Shown here one piece after another: positions 28,330-42,944 of a stretch of DNA of 64,000 bases. Positions within the stretch are counted from its first letter, which is position 1; each line of letters starts with the position of its first letter. The position numbers were made by a program, and so were the translations under genes. Origin of the DNA: Plantago ovata (Eukaryota; Streptophyta; Magnoliopsida; Lamiales; Plantaginaceae); the NCBI GenBank assembly GCA_028274465.1, contig CM051456.1:116886880-116950879 (forward strand). Reading direction: 5' to 3'. The notes under the pieces are model-generated. The model searched no databases, was not told the origin of the DNA, and saw nothing but the letters and a program-made list of their open reading frames with translations.

Positions 28330-28620
28330 AATAAACCCGCAAGGGTGGCTCAATTAGTTAAAAAGTACTCCATTGGTTCCTTTCAAAGCTTCTCATTTGC
28401 AGTTGGTAGAACAATTTTTAAAAAATAATTAAAAATAGCAAAGACTTTAGAATGGTGATTTTATGTGCATAGTAACTTAAAGTTTGAGTTTATGATCACC
28501 ACAAACCTTTTTTGAACTCTTTCATATTTTTTATTATTTTAAAAAAATTATTTTTAAAATAATAAACAAGAAGGTTTAGAGGGAGTAGGAGCACTTGTTC
28601 TGAGGTTAAATTGGTACGAA
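28330..28620 (+). mobile_element. SINE head split by a Stowaway-like MITE
   Basis: Left of the insertion is an A-box-like GGGTGGCTCAATTAGTTAAA. Right of it is GGAGCACTTGTTCTGAGGTTAAATTGGTACGA, which could hold a decayed B box. The interrupting element (28368-28585, 218 bp) has ends CTCCATTGGTTCCTTTCAAA and, reverse-complemented, CTCCCTCTAAACCTTCTTG, bordered by TA on both sides. The MITE is better supported than the SINE. Confidence 0.5.
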
Positions 28621-28654
28621 GGGGTGAATAATTAATTAATGATTATTATTATTA

Positions 28655-28900
28655 TATTTATTTTTTTGAATCAACAAAAATTATTAATAAGAGACCAAAA
28701 ACCATCTAAACCATCTAAACCATAAAGCAACTAAACCCGAAATAGTCATAAAATACACACATTCAAAGAGGCGTTATGAACGGAGTGAACTTAACCATCC
28801 ATTATTTCATCTAGCGTGTCTCTTACCCTTAGCGGTAATCCAAGAGTCTATGGGTGACGAAGAACAATCCTCTAGTTAAATTAATGATTATGAATGGGTA
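28655..28900 (-). mobile_element. Possible LINE 3' end
   Basis: On the minus strand a GC-richer segment ends in an AT-rich tail, TTGATTCAAAAAAATAAAT, like the 3' ends of plant LINEs. No protein homology is readable, so the call is weak. Confidence 0.3.
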
Positions 28901-29118
28901 AATTAATTAATTTAAAGTTCGATAGTACTAGTAGTAGTAGTACTGACAACAGCTCAGCAGCAGCAAATATAAGAAGACCATTCAATTGACCAATCCGAGA
29001 AGATTTTCCCGTCCCTTAACACCCGTTTCATTGTCTCAGTTCTCACCTATTTCCTTTGACAGTAAAATTTAGATTTCGATTTTCTCTAAACTTTACTCTC
29101 TCAAACAAAGCAAACAAA

Positions 29119-31807
29119 ATGGCTGCTGGTTATGGCGATCAGAAGATCGACTACGTCTTCAAGGTTGTTCTCATCGGTGATTCAGCCGTCGGCAAGTCTC
29201 AGATACTCTCTCGTTTTGCTCGCAATGAGTTCAGCTTGGATTCCAAGGCCACAATCGGCGTCGAATTCCAGACAAGGACCATGGTCATACAGCACAAGTC
29301 TGTCAAGGCTCAGATCTGGGACACTGCTGGACAGGAAAGGTATACAGTTCATTTCCTCACCACTACTTGTTCATTTCTAGTGTAATATAGCATATGAATG
29401 AATGATTTAGCTGTTTCCACATGCGGATCAAACGATGCGTTTATGCTGTTTATCGTTAGGTTTTGCGTGTAACTGTATGGTGTGTGTTTCGATTGCATTG
29501 AATTTGTGTGAAGGTGTTGAACGAATTGCTTCGGATTTGAGTTTTGTTGGTGATAACACTGGAAATTAGCTCAATTCAGGAAGTTCAGTTGTTTGTTGTA
29601 AGCTTCAAATACAGTCTGCTGTTTGTGTTTTTTCTGGTTTAGTTAGAATTGATCTTAAGCCGAAAATGGTGTGTTTCATGAATGTTGATAGGTTTTGATC
29701 TGGTAAATAGGTAATTGGGGAGGGTGTACATGCTCCAGAGGTAGATAACCGATTCGTACTTATAATCGTATAGGGATCCCAGTTTTAAATGTACATGGAT
29801 TCAACTGATCCAAGTGTTCCTATTTCCCAGGAGTTCTTACATGATAGAGGGTAACATAGGATATATATTCCTAGAAGGTATTTGCAGAAGCTGCAGTTTA
29901 AATGGTTTGAATAGGTCGCTTGGCAATGGCAGCAGCCATCTAGAATAACATTTTCTATTTTAAGAGAGAGAAGCTCGCTCAGGCTAGTTTTTTCACTTCC
30001 AACATTTAATATTGGGGTTGTTGTCTATTTTAAATCATAATCTAGAAAATATAAGCTAATTCAAGCACCATCGTAGTCTTACAAAGCCTAAGAATGTAAA
30101 AGTTACTTGGTGCTAGTGCTGATTTTCTTTGAACCTATGCTAATAATCGACCGAGATGTGCATTTCTCTCCAACATATGCAGAAGTGAATGTACATTTGA
30201 ACTTCTTAGGCTCTTAGCTCTAAGCATGGTAATGTTTTTTGGCTAACCTAACAAGAAATATGTGGGTGACTGAGGGACAACTGATACTTGATAGTATTGC
30301 TTTGACTCTGAAATACTTGATATTGAACAGGAGATTTATTACCAACAAAGAAATAGCAATTGGCAGTTTGGCACCTTATGTTACCTAGAACCTTGCCAAT
30401 CTTCAACATTGGTCATTGAAAGTTGAATCTAATGTTGAAAGACCTGAAGTCCAGTTTATCCATTCTGGTTGGCTTTTGACGGGGATTTGTTTATAAATAG
30501 AAAAGAAGAAAATTACCACCATACACTGAACATTATTCATTGCATATTAAATTGAAATTTTAGATAATTTTTATCGTCAGAATTTGCATTTACAGCCTAT
30601 TTTACCCTTTCCTCGCCAGATAGTGTTATTTGAGAAATGGTCATCAGGACTTGAGAGTTCAACAGAAGAAAAGATGGGCGTAGAAGGGTTTGCAACAATC
30701 TATTATGTTAAGGTCTACGTGCTTTGACAGTTTGACTTGCAAATAAATAGATCTATGACTAAGATAATACTAAAATGATATTAAGCTGGTAGAAAAGCTG
30801 CGGTATGCTGGGGGATAGGTCTATTTACCAGGTCATATTATATACTAGATAGGCAACTTCTTTTCAAACAGTTCGAGAGAGTTATGATTTCTAGTTACGT
30901 TAATGAAGGGACATGAAGGTAATATGACTAGAGGTGCATTTGAGTAGAGGTGATCACTTAATTTGACCAGGTCTTATTTAGGTATTGTTGCAACCGCCTG
31001 GATTTGCTGTTAAGCTATATTGTTCAAGAGGTTTGAATTTCTCTAATGTTTGGCAATTGTGTTAGGACTTGTAGATTGCTGTCTTTGTATTCATAACAGA
31101 CAAAATTTTAGGTCTCCTCACCTGCAGAGTCGTGAACCTCCTGTGTGCAGTCTCATCTGGTTTAAGGTATTACAGTGACCGTGCTACACATGATGTAATT
31201 TTAGTAATCAGTGGGGTGATAATGTATCATTGTTCAATAGCAAGGAGATTACTTTTCATTCTGGCAAACGGGCAGTTAGGCCCAAGTTTAGGGGCAAGGG
31301 AAGGTGAGGTTAAATGAAGCAGTTATACTTTGCTATTCTAAATTTGTATATGCTGGTCTTCACAGGTATAGAGCCGTCACAAGTGCATACTACAGGGGAG
31401 CTGTGGGGGCAATGTTGGTCTACGACATAACAAAACGCCAAACCTTTGACCACATTCCCCGTTGGTTAGAAGAATTACGTGCTCATGCAGACAAGAACAT
31501 TGTAATAATTTTAATAGGGAACAAAACTGATCTTGAAGACCAACGAGCAGTCACCACTGAGGATGCCAAGGAGTTTGCTCAAAAGGAAGGACTCTTCTTC
31601 CTAGAAACCTCAGCCTTGGATGCAACAAATGTGGAGGAAGCATTCTCGACCCTGCTATCTGAAATTTTCAACATTGTGAATAAGAAAAACCTCGTTGCAG
31701 GTGAAGATCAAGCAAATGGCAATCCTGGGACGTTAGCTGGTAAGAAGATTCTTGTTCCTGGCCCTGCTCAAGTTATCCCGGAGAAGAAAACGTGTTGTAG
31801 GTCATGA
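29119..31807 (+). CDS. RABA4: Rab GTPase, RABA4 (Rab11) subfamily
   Basis: Small GTPase of trans-Golgi/recycling vesicle traffic. RABA4 members act in polarised secretion, as in root hairs and pollen tubes. Exons 29119-29339 and 31366-31807 give 220 aa. The single 2026-bp intron splits the codon of Arg74 in GQER, the usual place for this subfamily. Nucleotide-binding motifs are all present: GDSAVGKS (20-27), switch I ATIGVEF, DTAGQER (68-74), NKTD (126-129) and ETSAL (154-158). The C terminus CCRS gives the double Cys that is geranylgeranylated. The RabF-like [19 protein letters not shown] block matches RABA4. An in-frame ATG at 29056 would add 21 residues absent from the family, so the later ATG is chosen. 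Confidence 0.95.
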
Positions 31808-34803
31808 ATGAATGATTTTTTCTTGTCTCAAGGTCCTGGACTTATGGTAATTTTTGTTGAAACATGTGGTAATTCTTTTGATATTTGTGGTGTGCTCAGT
31901 TGTAAATCATTAAGTTCTACAGCTTTCTGTGTGGGAGGTAATGACTAATGAGGTATGGTGATTTTGTTTTGATGTGGAGAAATTAGCGAAGAACAGAGCT
32001 GGAACTTCTTTTGTGTTTTTAACCTGGTACTCGAGTCCTTTTTTCCTATATGTAGTAGCAATTGCACAATCTTCGTGCAAAACGATTTATTCTATACTGC
32101 TCCTTGTATTGAGTTGGATCCCAGTCAATCAATGGGCCCTTGGACAGCTGGACTTGGACTTGTGATTAGACAGGTCCTGGGCATAGAAGGATTAGTGTAT
32201 TGAGTTGCCAGTTATGCGGAAACTTAAATTTGAGGGATCATTGCTCTTAGTCGTCTCAGCTACGAAGGATTTTCATCCTTTCTGTTGATTGTTTATGGTG
32301 TTGCTCGTGTATCTTTTGACCTTGTAAGCTTGAAACCTAATTTCATGGAACCCAAATCCGAGCTCTTTTACTCTAAAATCATTAATCCTCTGTCAAAAAC
32401 TTCAAATATGGGAAAAAAAAGTTGTAGACGTAATCTTTATGATTTACTACTAGCATAAATCGTTTCTAACCAGATCGCAAAAGTTTTTCTTGGGAGAAAC
32501 CAAGTCCCAACTTTCCAAGTGGAGTATTAGAATTAGAATATCGTGGTCGTAGAGTTATTAATCAAACCAGTTTATTCCGGTTTTATTGTATTTTATCATA
32601 TTCCAGTGTAGATTTATTAAAGATAGTGAAAATAATCAGATGTGATTTACTGTATTACTTCTTTTCCCCGTTGAATATCCTTCTTGGTTGTTACTCATAT
32701 GGAAACAACCGATGTAAAACGGACACACAAGTGCATGGCATACTGGCAGTAGAGTACTTCATTTTCCCATTGACATATTGCCCATTGCCAATTATTGGCT
32801 AGTACTGTAGCAGGCCCTCAGATTAAAAGGGAACCGTCAAATTTTATCACCCTTCTAATTCAACTTTGTTTGGATTTTGGAACGGAAACCTACAAATTCT
32901 CAACATTTTTTTTAATATCGATACAATATTACAATTATAATATTTGGTGGATAAATTTATCATCAATACATATCTAATCATCCATTTCAATAAGGTGGTG
33001 TAGTGTATTGGACCTTGTTTGGTGAATAAGAGCTACAATGTTCGATTCCTTCCGAAGCCATAAGGCGGTTTAGATGTAAAAATGGTGTTTGTATGTGCGG
33101 TTGGTTTAGTAGTCTTTGGCGTTTAAAAAATTAAAGAAATAATCCCTTTCAGTAAATATCTACGCAGAGCATATACTAATTTTGAGAATTAAACCTCTTA
33201 GGTCCAAGGTGTATCTCAGCTTGACATTCGATTACAAACAATTTGAATTGAGGTAAAATCAGTACAGAGCCACATGGTTAGTAAGCTAGTAAGTAGTAAG
33301 CTATATGTAGTGCAAATCTAATAGAAATTTCTGTTTCCAAGTGGTAGTTTGACCACTTTTTGTATGGTTTGGATTCGATCTTCTTGGGTAACCATTTAAT
33401 TTTAAATTCTCTTTTTCTTTTCACTTTTTCCCTGTTCTGTGTAAGCCTGTAAGGTAATACGTTTTTGAGCCTCTAAAATTTGGTTATGCATTCGTCATGG
33501 CATAAAATTACATAAAATTAGAGTGAGTCTGTCGATGGAATAGGATTGCGGAACCGTTTCTTCTCACGCTCCAAAGTCAAAGTAGAAAGACTCCTTCTTT
33601 CATTCCATTCGAAGACCAAAGGGAGTCTCATCTGTAACAAAGATATATCAACATTTTAGTGTTTTAGCTGGGATTTGTAAAGATCTTTATCCTTAACCCA
33701 TAATTTCAAACGTCATAATTGAGCTGAAGATTTTGCACATTTATACTTTAGTTAAATCTAGTTAAATCTGACATAACTTCTATTTTAAGTTTAACACATT
33801 TCCTTATTTTTATTTTAAAGGAAATCCTTAACTCTTATTCTAGACCTAGTTTCAGCCAACAGATATGTTTGTGTTTGTCAATTCTATCCCTTTCAACTTT
33901 GAAGAGCTAAGGTACACTGAAATGGGTTCAATAATATATTCCACAACATTTAAAAATGGGCCCAGTTTGTTGAAGAAAAAAATAAAATAGTGACAAATTG
34001 TTGCACCTCACCCACACAAGTGCATTTCATAATCTGTCTACAACTTGGCATGCACCCCAGCAACAAACTCTCTCTTAATTAGCTTCCCAATCCCTCAACA
34101 TTCACCCCAATTGGATTTCTCGATTTGATCCAATGTGTAAGAGCTAGGCAGCAGAATAGAACAGAGTCCCTCAAAGAAGAAAATATCTAAACTCCTCACA
34201 CCCCACCCTGCTTCCTCAATGGGATAATCCGGAGCAGGGTACTCCACCAAACTATCGGTTGCGCGCCCTTCTCATTCATTGTATTGTTTTGTATATTCAA
34301 ATTTTGAGTTTAAACTACGTCAAATAACATGTAAAACACGTGATATTGTATTTTAAATTGACATACCGTATTATTCAAGTTGTTAACAGAATACACTCAA
34401 ACGGTCAAAATTAATATATGAACTCAATTAACCGGTGCTAATATATAGCATAATCCAAACTCTCTCAAAAGTTAGAATTAATGAGGTGCATAATATCATC
34501 ATTTTTACATTGATTATGTAACACTTTTCCGTGCACGTGGCGGATTTCAACTTAATTAAAAATTCAGAAAATACGAAGGTGCATATAAGTTAGTTAGTAT
34601 TATTAATATAAATATGAAATATCCAATAAATGAATTTATCTTAAGTTATAGGAAAAGGTAAAAAATAAAAAAAAAAAAAAAAAAATTTTGAAAACAAAGG
34701 AGGCACCATGCAAAATTAGAAATACATGCCTACAAAATCCCACACATTTCCTTCCACTCAAAACAGTCCAACAGACAAAACCACCATTACTCCTCTTCCA
34801 AAA
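31808..34803. other. Intergenic DNA between RABA4 and the peroxidase
   Basis: It contains the RABA4 3' UTR, one SINE copy (32990-33131) and AT-rich sequence. No further gene is supported. Confidence 0.4.
32990..33131 (+). mobile_element. SINE copy related to the one at 37497
   Basis: It has an A-box-like GGTGGTGTAGTGTATTGG, a B box TGTTCGATTCC at 33039-33049, and a 3' part (ATAAGGCGGTTTAGATGT ... GGCGTTTAAAAAA) that resembles the 3' half of the SINE at 37497-37675. No target duplication was found. Confidence 0.5.
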
Positions 34804-36677
<1,874 letters not shown>

Positions 36678-37482
36678 GGCGGTAGACGAATTTATTAGGA
36701 AAGTTGTATGAGAAACCATGAGTTTGAATTTGTGATAATTTGTCGCTATTTATTTATCATTTACCAGTCTGCGATTAATATAAGTTTGGCAGCATTACAA
36801 GCCAAAGATTTCCTTAGCTACTGAGGTCAATTTGGCAAATATTGTATCAGTTGTCACCCCGTTTGATTCGTCTAGAAAGAAAAAAGAAATACTATCCTCG
36901 TTTTAATTCACATTTGTTTAGTTAAAATTTACATTTCAAATAAATTAAGATTAGTTCAATCCACTTTAGACGTTTTCAAATGAATCGAACATGAACTAAT
37001 AAGTAAACCAAATAATGCAATACTAATAAACACAAAAATTGTTAATTAACTTTCTGGTGCAATGTATCCTTATTTATTTGGACTAGCCCAAATCTTTTGC
37101 AACATAGCCCATACTTAGCCATAAGTTCTGTAGCATAATAGCACATAAGTAGTTATGGGCCTAATATTAACAGTTCGGTAATTGAGCCCAAAACCCCAAA
37201 CTTGTAACCAGAGGAAAGTATAACCACCAGCTAACAAACTAAGTGCATATTTGTGATTAAAATTTTGTAGATTAATCTTTTATGGCATTTTTAGATTTTT
37301 TTTGAGTTTCTCATAAACATTAAAGTAGTAGTGTTGAAATCTCATCCTGCAAGATGCATATTTATCTTTAAGATTCACAAGTTGATAAATATAGTTGATT
37401 TCCGTATGATGGCGACAAGATCCTCTCCCGATTAGTCTGATCGGCTTCGCAAATCGCAACTCACACTAATTTCACAGTTATG
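36678..37482. other. Intergenic DNA
   Basis: AT-rich DNA downstream of the peroxidase. A sequence near 36890 (TACTATCCTCGTTTTAATTC) resembles a single worn Stowaway terminus without a partner. Nothing else is recognised. Confidence 0.4.
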
Positions 37483-37689
37483 CGGCTTATGCCGACGGGA
37501 GTTATAAGATGGTGCAGCGGTAAGGAGGTGGGATATTGAAGGAGAGATCCAGGGTTCGATCCCCGGCGGTGTCGGAGTTATAAGGTTGGTTTAGATGTGG
37601 AGAAATAAGGTGGTTTAGAAAGTTTGTATAGCATTAGGAGGATTTGTAATATTTGCCGTTTCAAAAAAAAAAAAACGGCTTATGCCGAC
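37483..37689 (+). mobile_element. tRNA-derived SINE with perfect 14-bp target duplications
   Basis: The element spans 37497-37675 (179 bp). The A box TGGTGCAGCGGTAAGG starts at 37510 and the B box GGTTCGATCCC lies at 37553-37563, with normal Pol III spacing. A tRNA-unrelated body follows, then an A-tail of 13. It is bordered by identical CGGCTTATGCCGAC at 37483-37496 and 37676-37689. Intact duplications suggest recent insertion. Confidence 0.9.
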
Positions 37690-39336
37690 ATATCCGTTGG
37701 AGGTAATACGCGAGTTACTGCGTTTACAAGTTAGTATTTACTTAATTCACTGTTTTTTATTTTTAGTTCGTGAATCTGTAAATGGGATCTAAGCAGGTAA
37801 AACCAACACCACAATCCATCACATAATTGATACATTCTCATGATTTACATTATGGTGAACAAATTTTTAATAGGGTAAAACTAGTAAATTTCAAATGAAA
37901 AGAAGTAGATGTAATTTAATTTGCGTCCAACTTAGGGACTCCTATAAGATGATAACTTATCTCCATGATAGTTCCTTCATATTCCGTATTAAGAAACATT
38001 TAAACAACTTTTTTCAAGATTGCACTAAGCACCTACAAGTTGAGGAGTATACAAAGAGAAATTGGTTCGCAAATTTAGAAAAGCCTCATTGAATATTTAC
38101 CTCATACGACAATGTCTTGGCAACAACGAGTGCAATGTAACGTTAATGGAAATAGAAACGCGTCTGGATTCTCTGTATTTCTCTTCTCATATGAAAACAC
38201 AAGTTACATAAAAGTTGAACATGCATCAACATTCCCACTGTAACAAGCATGTTACTATTTTAGGTAGTTTGATATAAGGTGAAAAGACTTGGTTGCTTAT
38301 CCATTTCCAATTATGGACACAACACAACATGGAGGCCAATAGCTAGCAATTCCTCACCTAATAGTTGGATTTTGATGCTGACAGCTGATACAATATTTGT
38401 CAAATAGTCCGTCCGATCAGTGTGTATTTTTTTTAACATGCATTGCATTATTTTGGTAGAGTCAACAGAGCTTCATTTGTTTTTGATTGTTCCATTCAAC
38501 CAACGGCCATTAATAATTATTGAATGGTGAGAAAACAAAAATAGCCCATGATGTTTCTCTCATTCATATATGTTTAATAATATCCTCATACCACTTCGGC
38601 TGGGAATTGGCCCGGGTTGAATCAATCTACCATTATATTAGATAAGTATGAATCAGATTCATGGCGGATCCATTTCACTCTAGGTTGTATCGGTCCAAAT
38701 TCAATCAGATCTCAGTTCAGAAAGAATATGAATGATTTTGGTGTCGGATCCATTTGGATTCGGACGATCCAAACTTGGTCTAAGTCGGATCGTATTCGAC
38801 AAAGTATATCAGATCTAAATTGAATCGGACCAAAGTTCATGGATCAGTCCCAAATTACAAGTCCTAACCACTTAACCCAACAACTTAAGCTAAACATTCT
38901 GATGTGGCTTGCTACTGTATGTTATACTTATAATGCCACATAGTGATTTAATGTGTTGTACCGTGCAATATATGAAGTACACGCCACAACAATTTAAGAA
39001 CCATGAGGTACAATAACGTACGATTTGATCATTTACTGGTGATTTCATTTGATTTGATTAGATAAGGTGATTCGACTTCATTAAAATCTTTTAATTGGTT
39101 TTTAAAAAATAAGGTAAAAATAACCGGATATCAGTTGACTTGTCAGGTTATTTGAGTATGTGCCATGGAATTCTTCCTTAAGAGAGTCGGACCCTTTTTA
39201 GGGGACGACTCTCTCAATGGTATTTTTTACATCCACCACAAAACGCGAGCTCGAGACCTTTTTTAAGTAAACTCAAAACTCTTACCAGTCTACCACAACT
39301 AGTAGCTAGTTATAAACTTATCATTAATGTGATTTT
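37690..39336. other. Intergenic DNA
   Basis: No gene recognised. Positions 38630-38850 are enriched in GGATC/GATCC and TCGGATC words, which gives a repetitive look, but no boundaries could be found. Confidence 0.4.
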
Positions 39337-39765
39337 AACTATTCTAACATTGTTCGTTCTAGAGAAGGAGAGAATACTCCTGCTGAGAAAAATGATTTAC
39401 AGAAAATGGAGTTTGCTGACAGGTCCAGGTGCGATCCTCGGAGGGATCATCGGATCCGTCGTCGTTGCCGATCTCCTATTCGTTCAAAACGATTGGTTGA
39501 AAACATCAGAGCCAAAGAAGCAAGATTCGGCATGTGTAGCCAAGTTAGGCTGAAATGTTCTCATCTGTGAATTTGTGCATCTGGTCAGTTATTGAGTACG
39601 TTATGGTTGCTACATGAAGTTGATGCAGAAAACACTGCAGTTTTTTTAGTTCAATAAGCATGTGTCTTAAGGTGTATCCAAGGATTAGATATGTGAATTT
39701 GCACTTATGTTTATGTTACATAATTTCCTCAGCTAATTGCTTTCAAAAAAACTATTCTAACATTG
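39337..39765 (+). mobile_element. Processed retrocopy bounded by direct repeats
   Basis: The insert spans about 39353-39749 and is intronless. It ends in a short A-run (CAAAAAA) and is flanked by 16-bp direct repeats AACTATTCTAACATTG at 39337-39352 and 39750-39765, with the A-run next to the right repeat. This is the signature of LINE-mediated retroposition of an mRNA. It contains the 53-codon reading frame annotated separately. Confidence 0.8.
39392..39553 (+). CDS. 53-residue membrane microprotein in a retrocopy
   Basis: The predicted protein starts MIYRKWSLLTGPGAILGGII and has one hydrophobic segment at about residues 11-30 (Gly/Ala/Val/Ile-rich), then a Lys-rich hydrophilic tail ending CVAKLG. 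I do not recognise the family. A short inner-membrane-type subunit is one possibility, but this is inference. It lies wholly inside the retroposed insert with intact start and stop. The frame also runs upstream past the insert border, but the ATG inside the copy is the natural start. Whether it is expressed is unknown; it may be a dead retrocopy of a functional parent elsewhere. Confidence 0.5.
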   Translation: MIYRKWSLLTGPGAILGGIIGSVVVADLLFVQNDWLKTSEPKKQDSACVAKLG

Positions 39766-40551
39766 GATCCCATGATTTTGAGTATGTGAAGAAAAGTTCT
39801 AGAACATTCAATACTAGATAAGATTCAAAATCATTTAGCGAAATTGACATCTCCATTAGAAAACTATTGCTTAGTTACAACATGCTCAAAGAGCCAAAAA
39901 TACATCCATTTATTTACAGATCATGGAGTTATACTAGTGGATAGGTTGCTAGTTAATTTGTCTCATACAACCAACTCCTTCAAAAAGAATTGCCTTTTGT
40001 CCACGTCAAAACCATCTAGTTGCATAAGAAACTAAGAATATGACTTCATTTTTGTACTAGGAAAAATATGTGAACACTTCAAAGTTGATAGACAAGTTTG
40101 TGGATTACATTCTACCATACATCTAAATCTACTTGAAAACCATGTTTATTTCATTCAAAATTACAAACACTTGTCAATACTTCGATTTTGTCATACAAAA
40201 TCAAGAATATTATATGAGCATTTCTTCATATAAGTAGTAAATTAGCGGTCTAATTTTATTGAGAACCCACCAATAGGTCCAATCCAATATTAACAGAACT
40301 GTAATAAAGTAAAGAAGAGAACAAAAGGAGCTGCAAGAAAATTGACACTTAAACAATGTTCGATCACAAACTAAAACCTCAAACACTCTCACACACAAAC
40401 ACAAAGGAGCCTAAATCTTTTTACATATTTTTTGACAGAGATATGTAGATAATAGAATCCTTTGTTTAGGAATAATACCTTATCACAAGCACTTTTCTGA
40501 GGTGATATCTATAATGACATAAAGTTGAACTTCAACTTTTTTTCTCTTTTG

Positions 40552-42944
40552 TTATAGTGCACAAACAAACTCATCACTTGTCTCTATATCATCTATATCC
40601 TCATCAGTGTCTATGTCATCAAGATCCATGCTTCCACCTCCTCCTACGAATAGGCCGTCGTGTTTCAGACCCTCTCCCGGAGTCCTGGCTTCTTGTATTA
40701 TGACCAATGCTTCTTCTATGCTCTGGGAAGAGTATCCGTCTCCGTTTATCATTTGAATGCTAGCTTCTTCGCCTTCTGTGAATTCGACTGGCAGGTTCTT
40801 TAGAAACCAAGGGTGCTTCTTGATTTCTGGCATTGTGATTCTCTGCACAGTTCAGCATAGTACACTTGATCAGTGTTTGCAACAGCTTACGCTCTCATTT
40901 TGAAGAGTCGAAACATTGAAATCAAGACGAAGTAGATTAGATGACTAATACGAAAAGTATCTACTACTGCAGATTGTAAACAACTGCTGCTATAGCCAAC
41001 TACAAACACTAGTAAGCAACTGGAGTGACTTTTCTTGTAGCATATGAACGTGTGCAACAAGAAATGTCATTCCATTTTGTGATCAATGATTCGAAAAATC
41101 ACTGAAAAACGCAAGATTATTACGAAAAATTAGGAATCTTGACCTTTTCAGGATCAGCAACGAAGATTCGAGACAAGAGATGTTTGCATTCCCTTGAAAC
41201 TCTGACATAATCCGGGATTGAGTAATGAACACTAAGAATTCTCTGCAAGAGAGGAAAAGAAAAAGGATCAATAATAGGCCAGTTAGAAGATTAGAATTAT
41301 ATAATCAAAATTAAAAGTATGAAGTCAACAACTGGTAGACATATAATACTACTACTATTATTACTCACATTAATTGTTTTCTTGAAATTTCTTGGATCAT
41401 CAGGATCCTCAAAGGGATAAGCACCAACTAACATCACATATAATGTAACCCCACATGACCAAACATCTGCAATCTGTACATACCAAAAATAGTATTATTA
41501 GGTAACTAATCAAAGACTTTGCTGGAAAGCTACATAAGAGACTAAGTGCTTAGTTTTAAACAATAATACCTTGCCATCATACTCTTTTCTTGATAGTACT
41601 TCCGGGGCAATATAGGCAGGCGTCCCTACTGTTGATTTCGGTTGAGAATGCAGTACCGCGGACTAACAAGTTAGGCATGAAATCAGTAATCTTGAAACTT
41701 TATGGAGAAAGTATTTGAGTTTAAGTATGTGAAAGTACCTTAGAATAGCCAAAGTCGCATATCTTGAGGCGTGGAGCAGGGCTGCCGTCTAATAATGTGT
41801 TCTCGAGCTTAAGATCCCTGTGGCAAATTTGCTGCATTTGAAAACACAAAACATTTAATTTTATAAGGTGTAACTAAGCAATCCATGAATACTAAGATCG
41901 AATATATGACGTGGATTACCATAGAATGACAGTAACTGACTCCAGATATCAGCTGTTGAAAGAAAAACCTGGCCTGAAACAATTAATTGTGAAAAAATTA
42001 AAACAGAACATAAATTGTCGGTAAAAGCCAAAAGGCCAGACTCTGTAAGTTTTTGAGAATAAGACTACTTCATAGTTCATACCTCATCTTCACTAAACCT
42101 CCCTGCATTGCAAATTCGTTCGAAAAGCTCACCTCCAGCTGCGTATTCCATCACTATGGCTAGATGCGTTGACGTAAGGAGTACCTGCAACATAGCAACT
42201 GCTGGTTTAAAAAGTTTTCTACTTCTTGATGCTACTTTTTTTTTTTTTTTTTGTTGGATGCAGGTAATTTATCACATGTTGAAAACAGAGTCCTTGCAAA
42301 TTGCAAATTATCCTGCAATACCTACACTGCTATATCCATACATGACCAAACAAATGAAACCAAGTAAAGACAAGGACTTCAAGAACAAAAAGAAGCATGA
42401 TCACACTCAGCCACAGTTTCCAAATTGCAATTTTCCCAGGTTATATGTTTAAAAAAAGTCATTTTTAACCTCATAACTATAAATCTTGTTATATAACTGT
42501 TGCTTACCAACTTATCAAGTCAAAACAACAAACATAATTGCATCAAACAAACTTCATAAAAGACCAAACACTAGTAACATTTTTCAGAATTAACATTCAA
42601 CAAAAATCTTGAAATTGAATTCCTAATCATGTTAATTTGTAAATATTAAATTACCTCTTTGAACCTAATGATATTAGGATGCTTTAAGGACCTGTGGTTC
42701 ATGATTTCCCTTTGCACATGCTCATCAATCTGCACAAAGCCACAAACCAAAAAAAAAAAAAAGTTAAAACCTTGCATCAAAGCAATACCTTATAAGCCAA
42801 GTAATAAAGAGAAATTGCAGTGACCTTTTTGCCCCTCTCAATGTACTTGACAGCAAAGAGCTCACCAGTCCATTTATCCCTGACCAGCCTAGCCACACCA
42901 AAATTACCAGACCCAATATCTTTCAGAGTCTCATACCTTTCCAT
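40552..42944 (-). CDS. SnRK2: SnRK2 protein kinase, group II (SnRK2.7/2.8-like)
   Basis: Plant Ser/Thr kinase of osmotic-stress and ABA signalling. Exons 42944-42825, 42729-42655, 42184-42083, 41973-41920, 41831-41739, 41662-41570, 41473-41369, 41242-41144 and 40842-40552 give 343 aa in nine exons, the standard SnRK2 layout. Key parts: GSGNFGVA loop (11-18), catalytic Lys33 (FAVKYIERG), HRDLKLEN (121-128), DFG (143-145), activation loop [16 protein letters not shown]. The C terminus is acidic ([17 protein letters not shown]) and ends EFVCAL, as in SnRK2.7. An ATG at 43097 is in frame and would add 51 residues, but the family starts at MERYE. An acceptor-like TTCTTGCAG ends at 42956, suggesting a leader intron. 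Confidence 0.94.

Noticed and set aside
29056..29118. Upstream ATG of the RABA4 frame as start
   Set aside because: It adds 21 residues not found in the family; the 29119 ATG gives the normal N terminus before the P-loop.
37501..37575. A possible tRNA gene with A and B boxes
   Set aside because: No cloverleaf with acceptor stem can be formed. The A-tail and 14-bp target duplications show it is a SINE.
38600..38870. GATCC-rich stretch as a transposon
   Set aside because: Repeated words are visible, but no ends, duplications or protein remnants.
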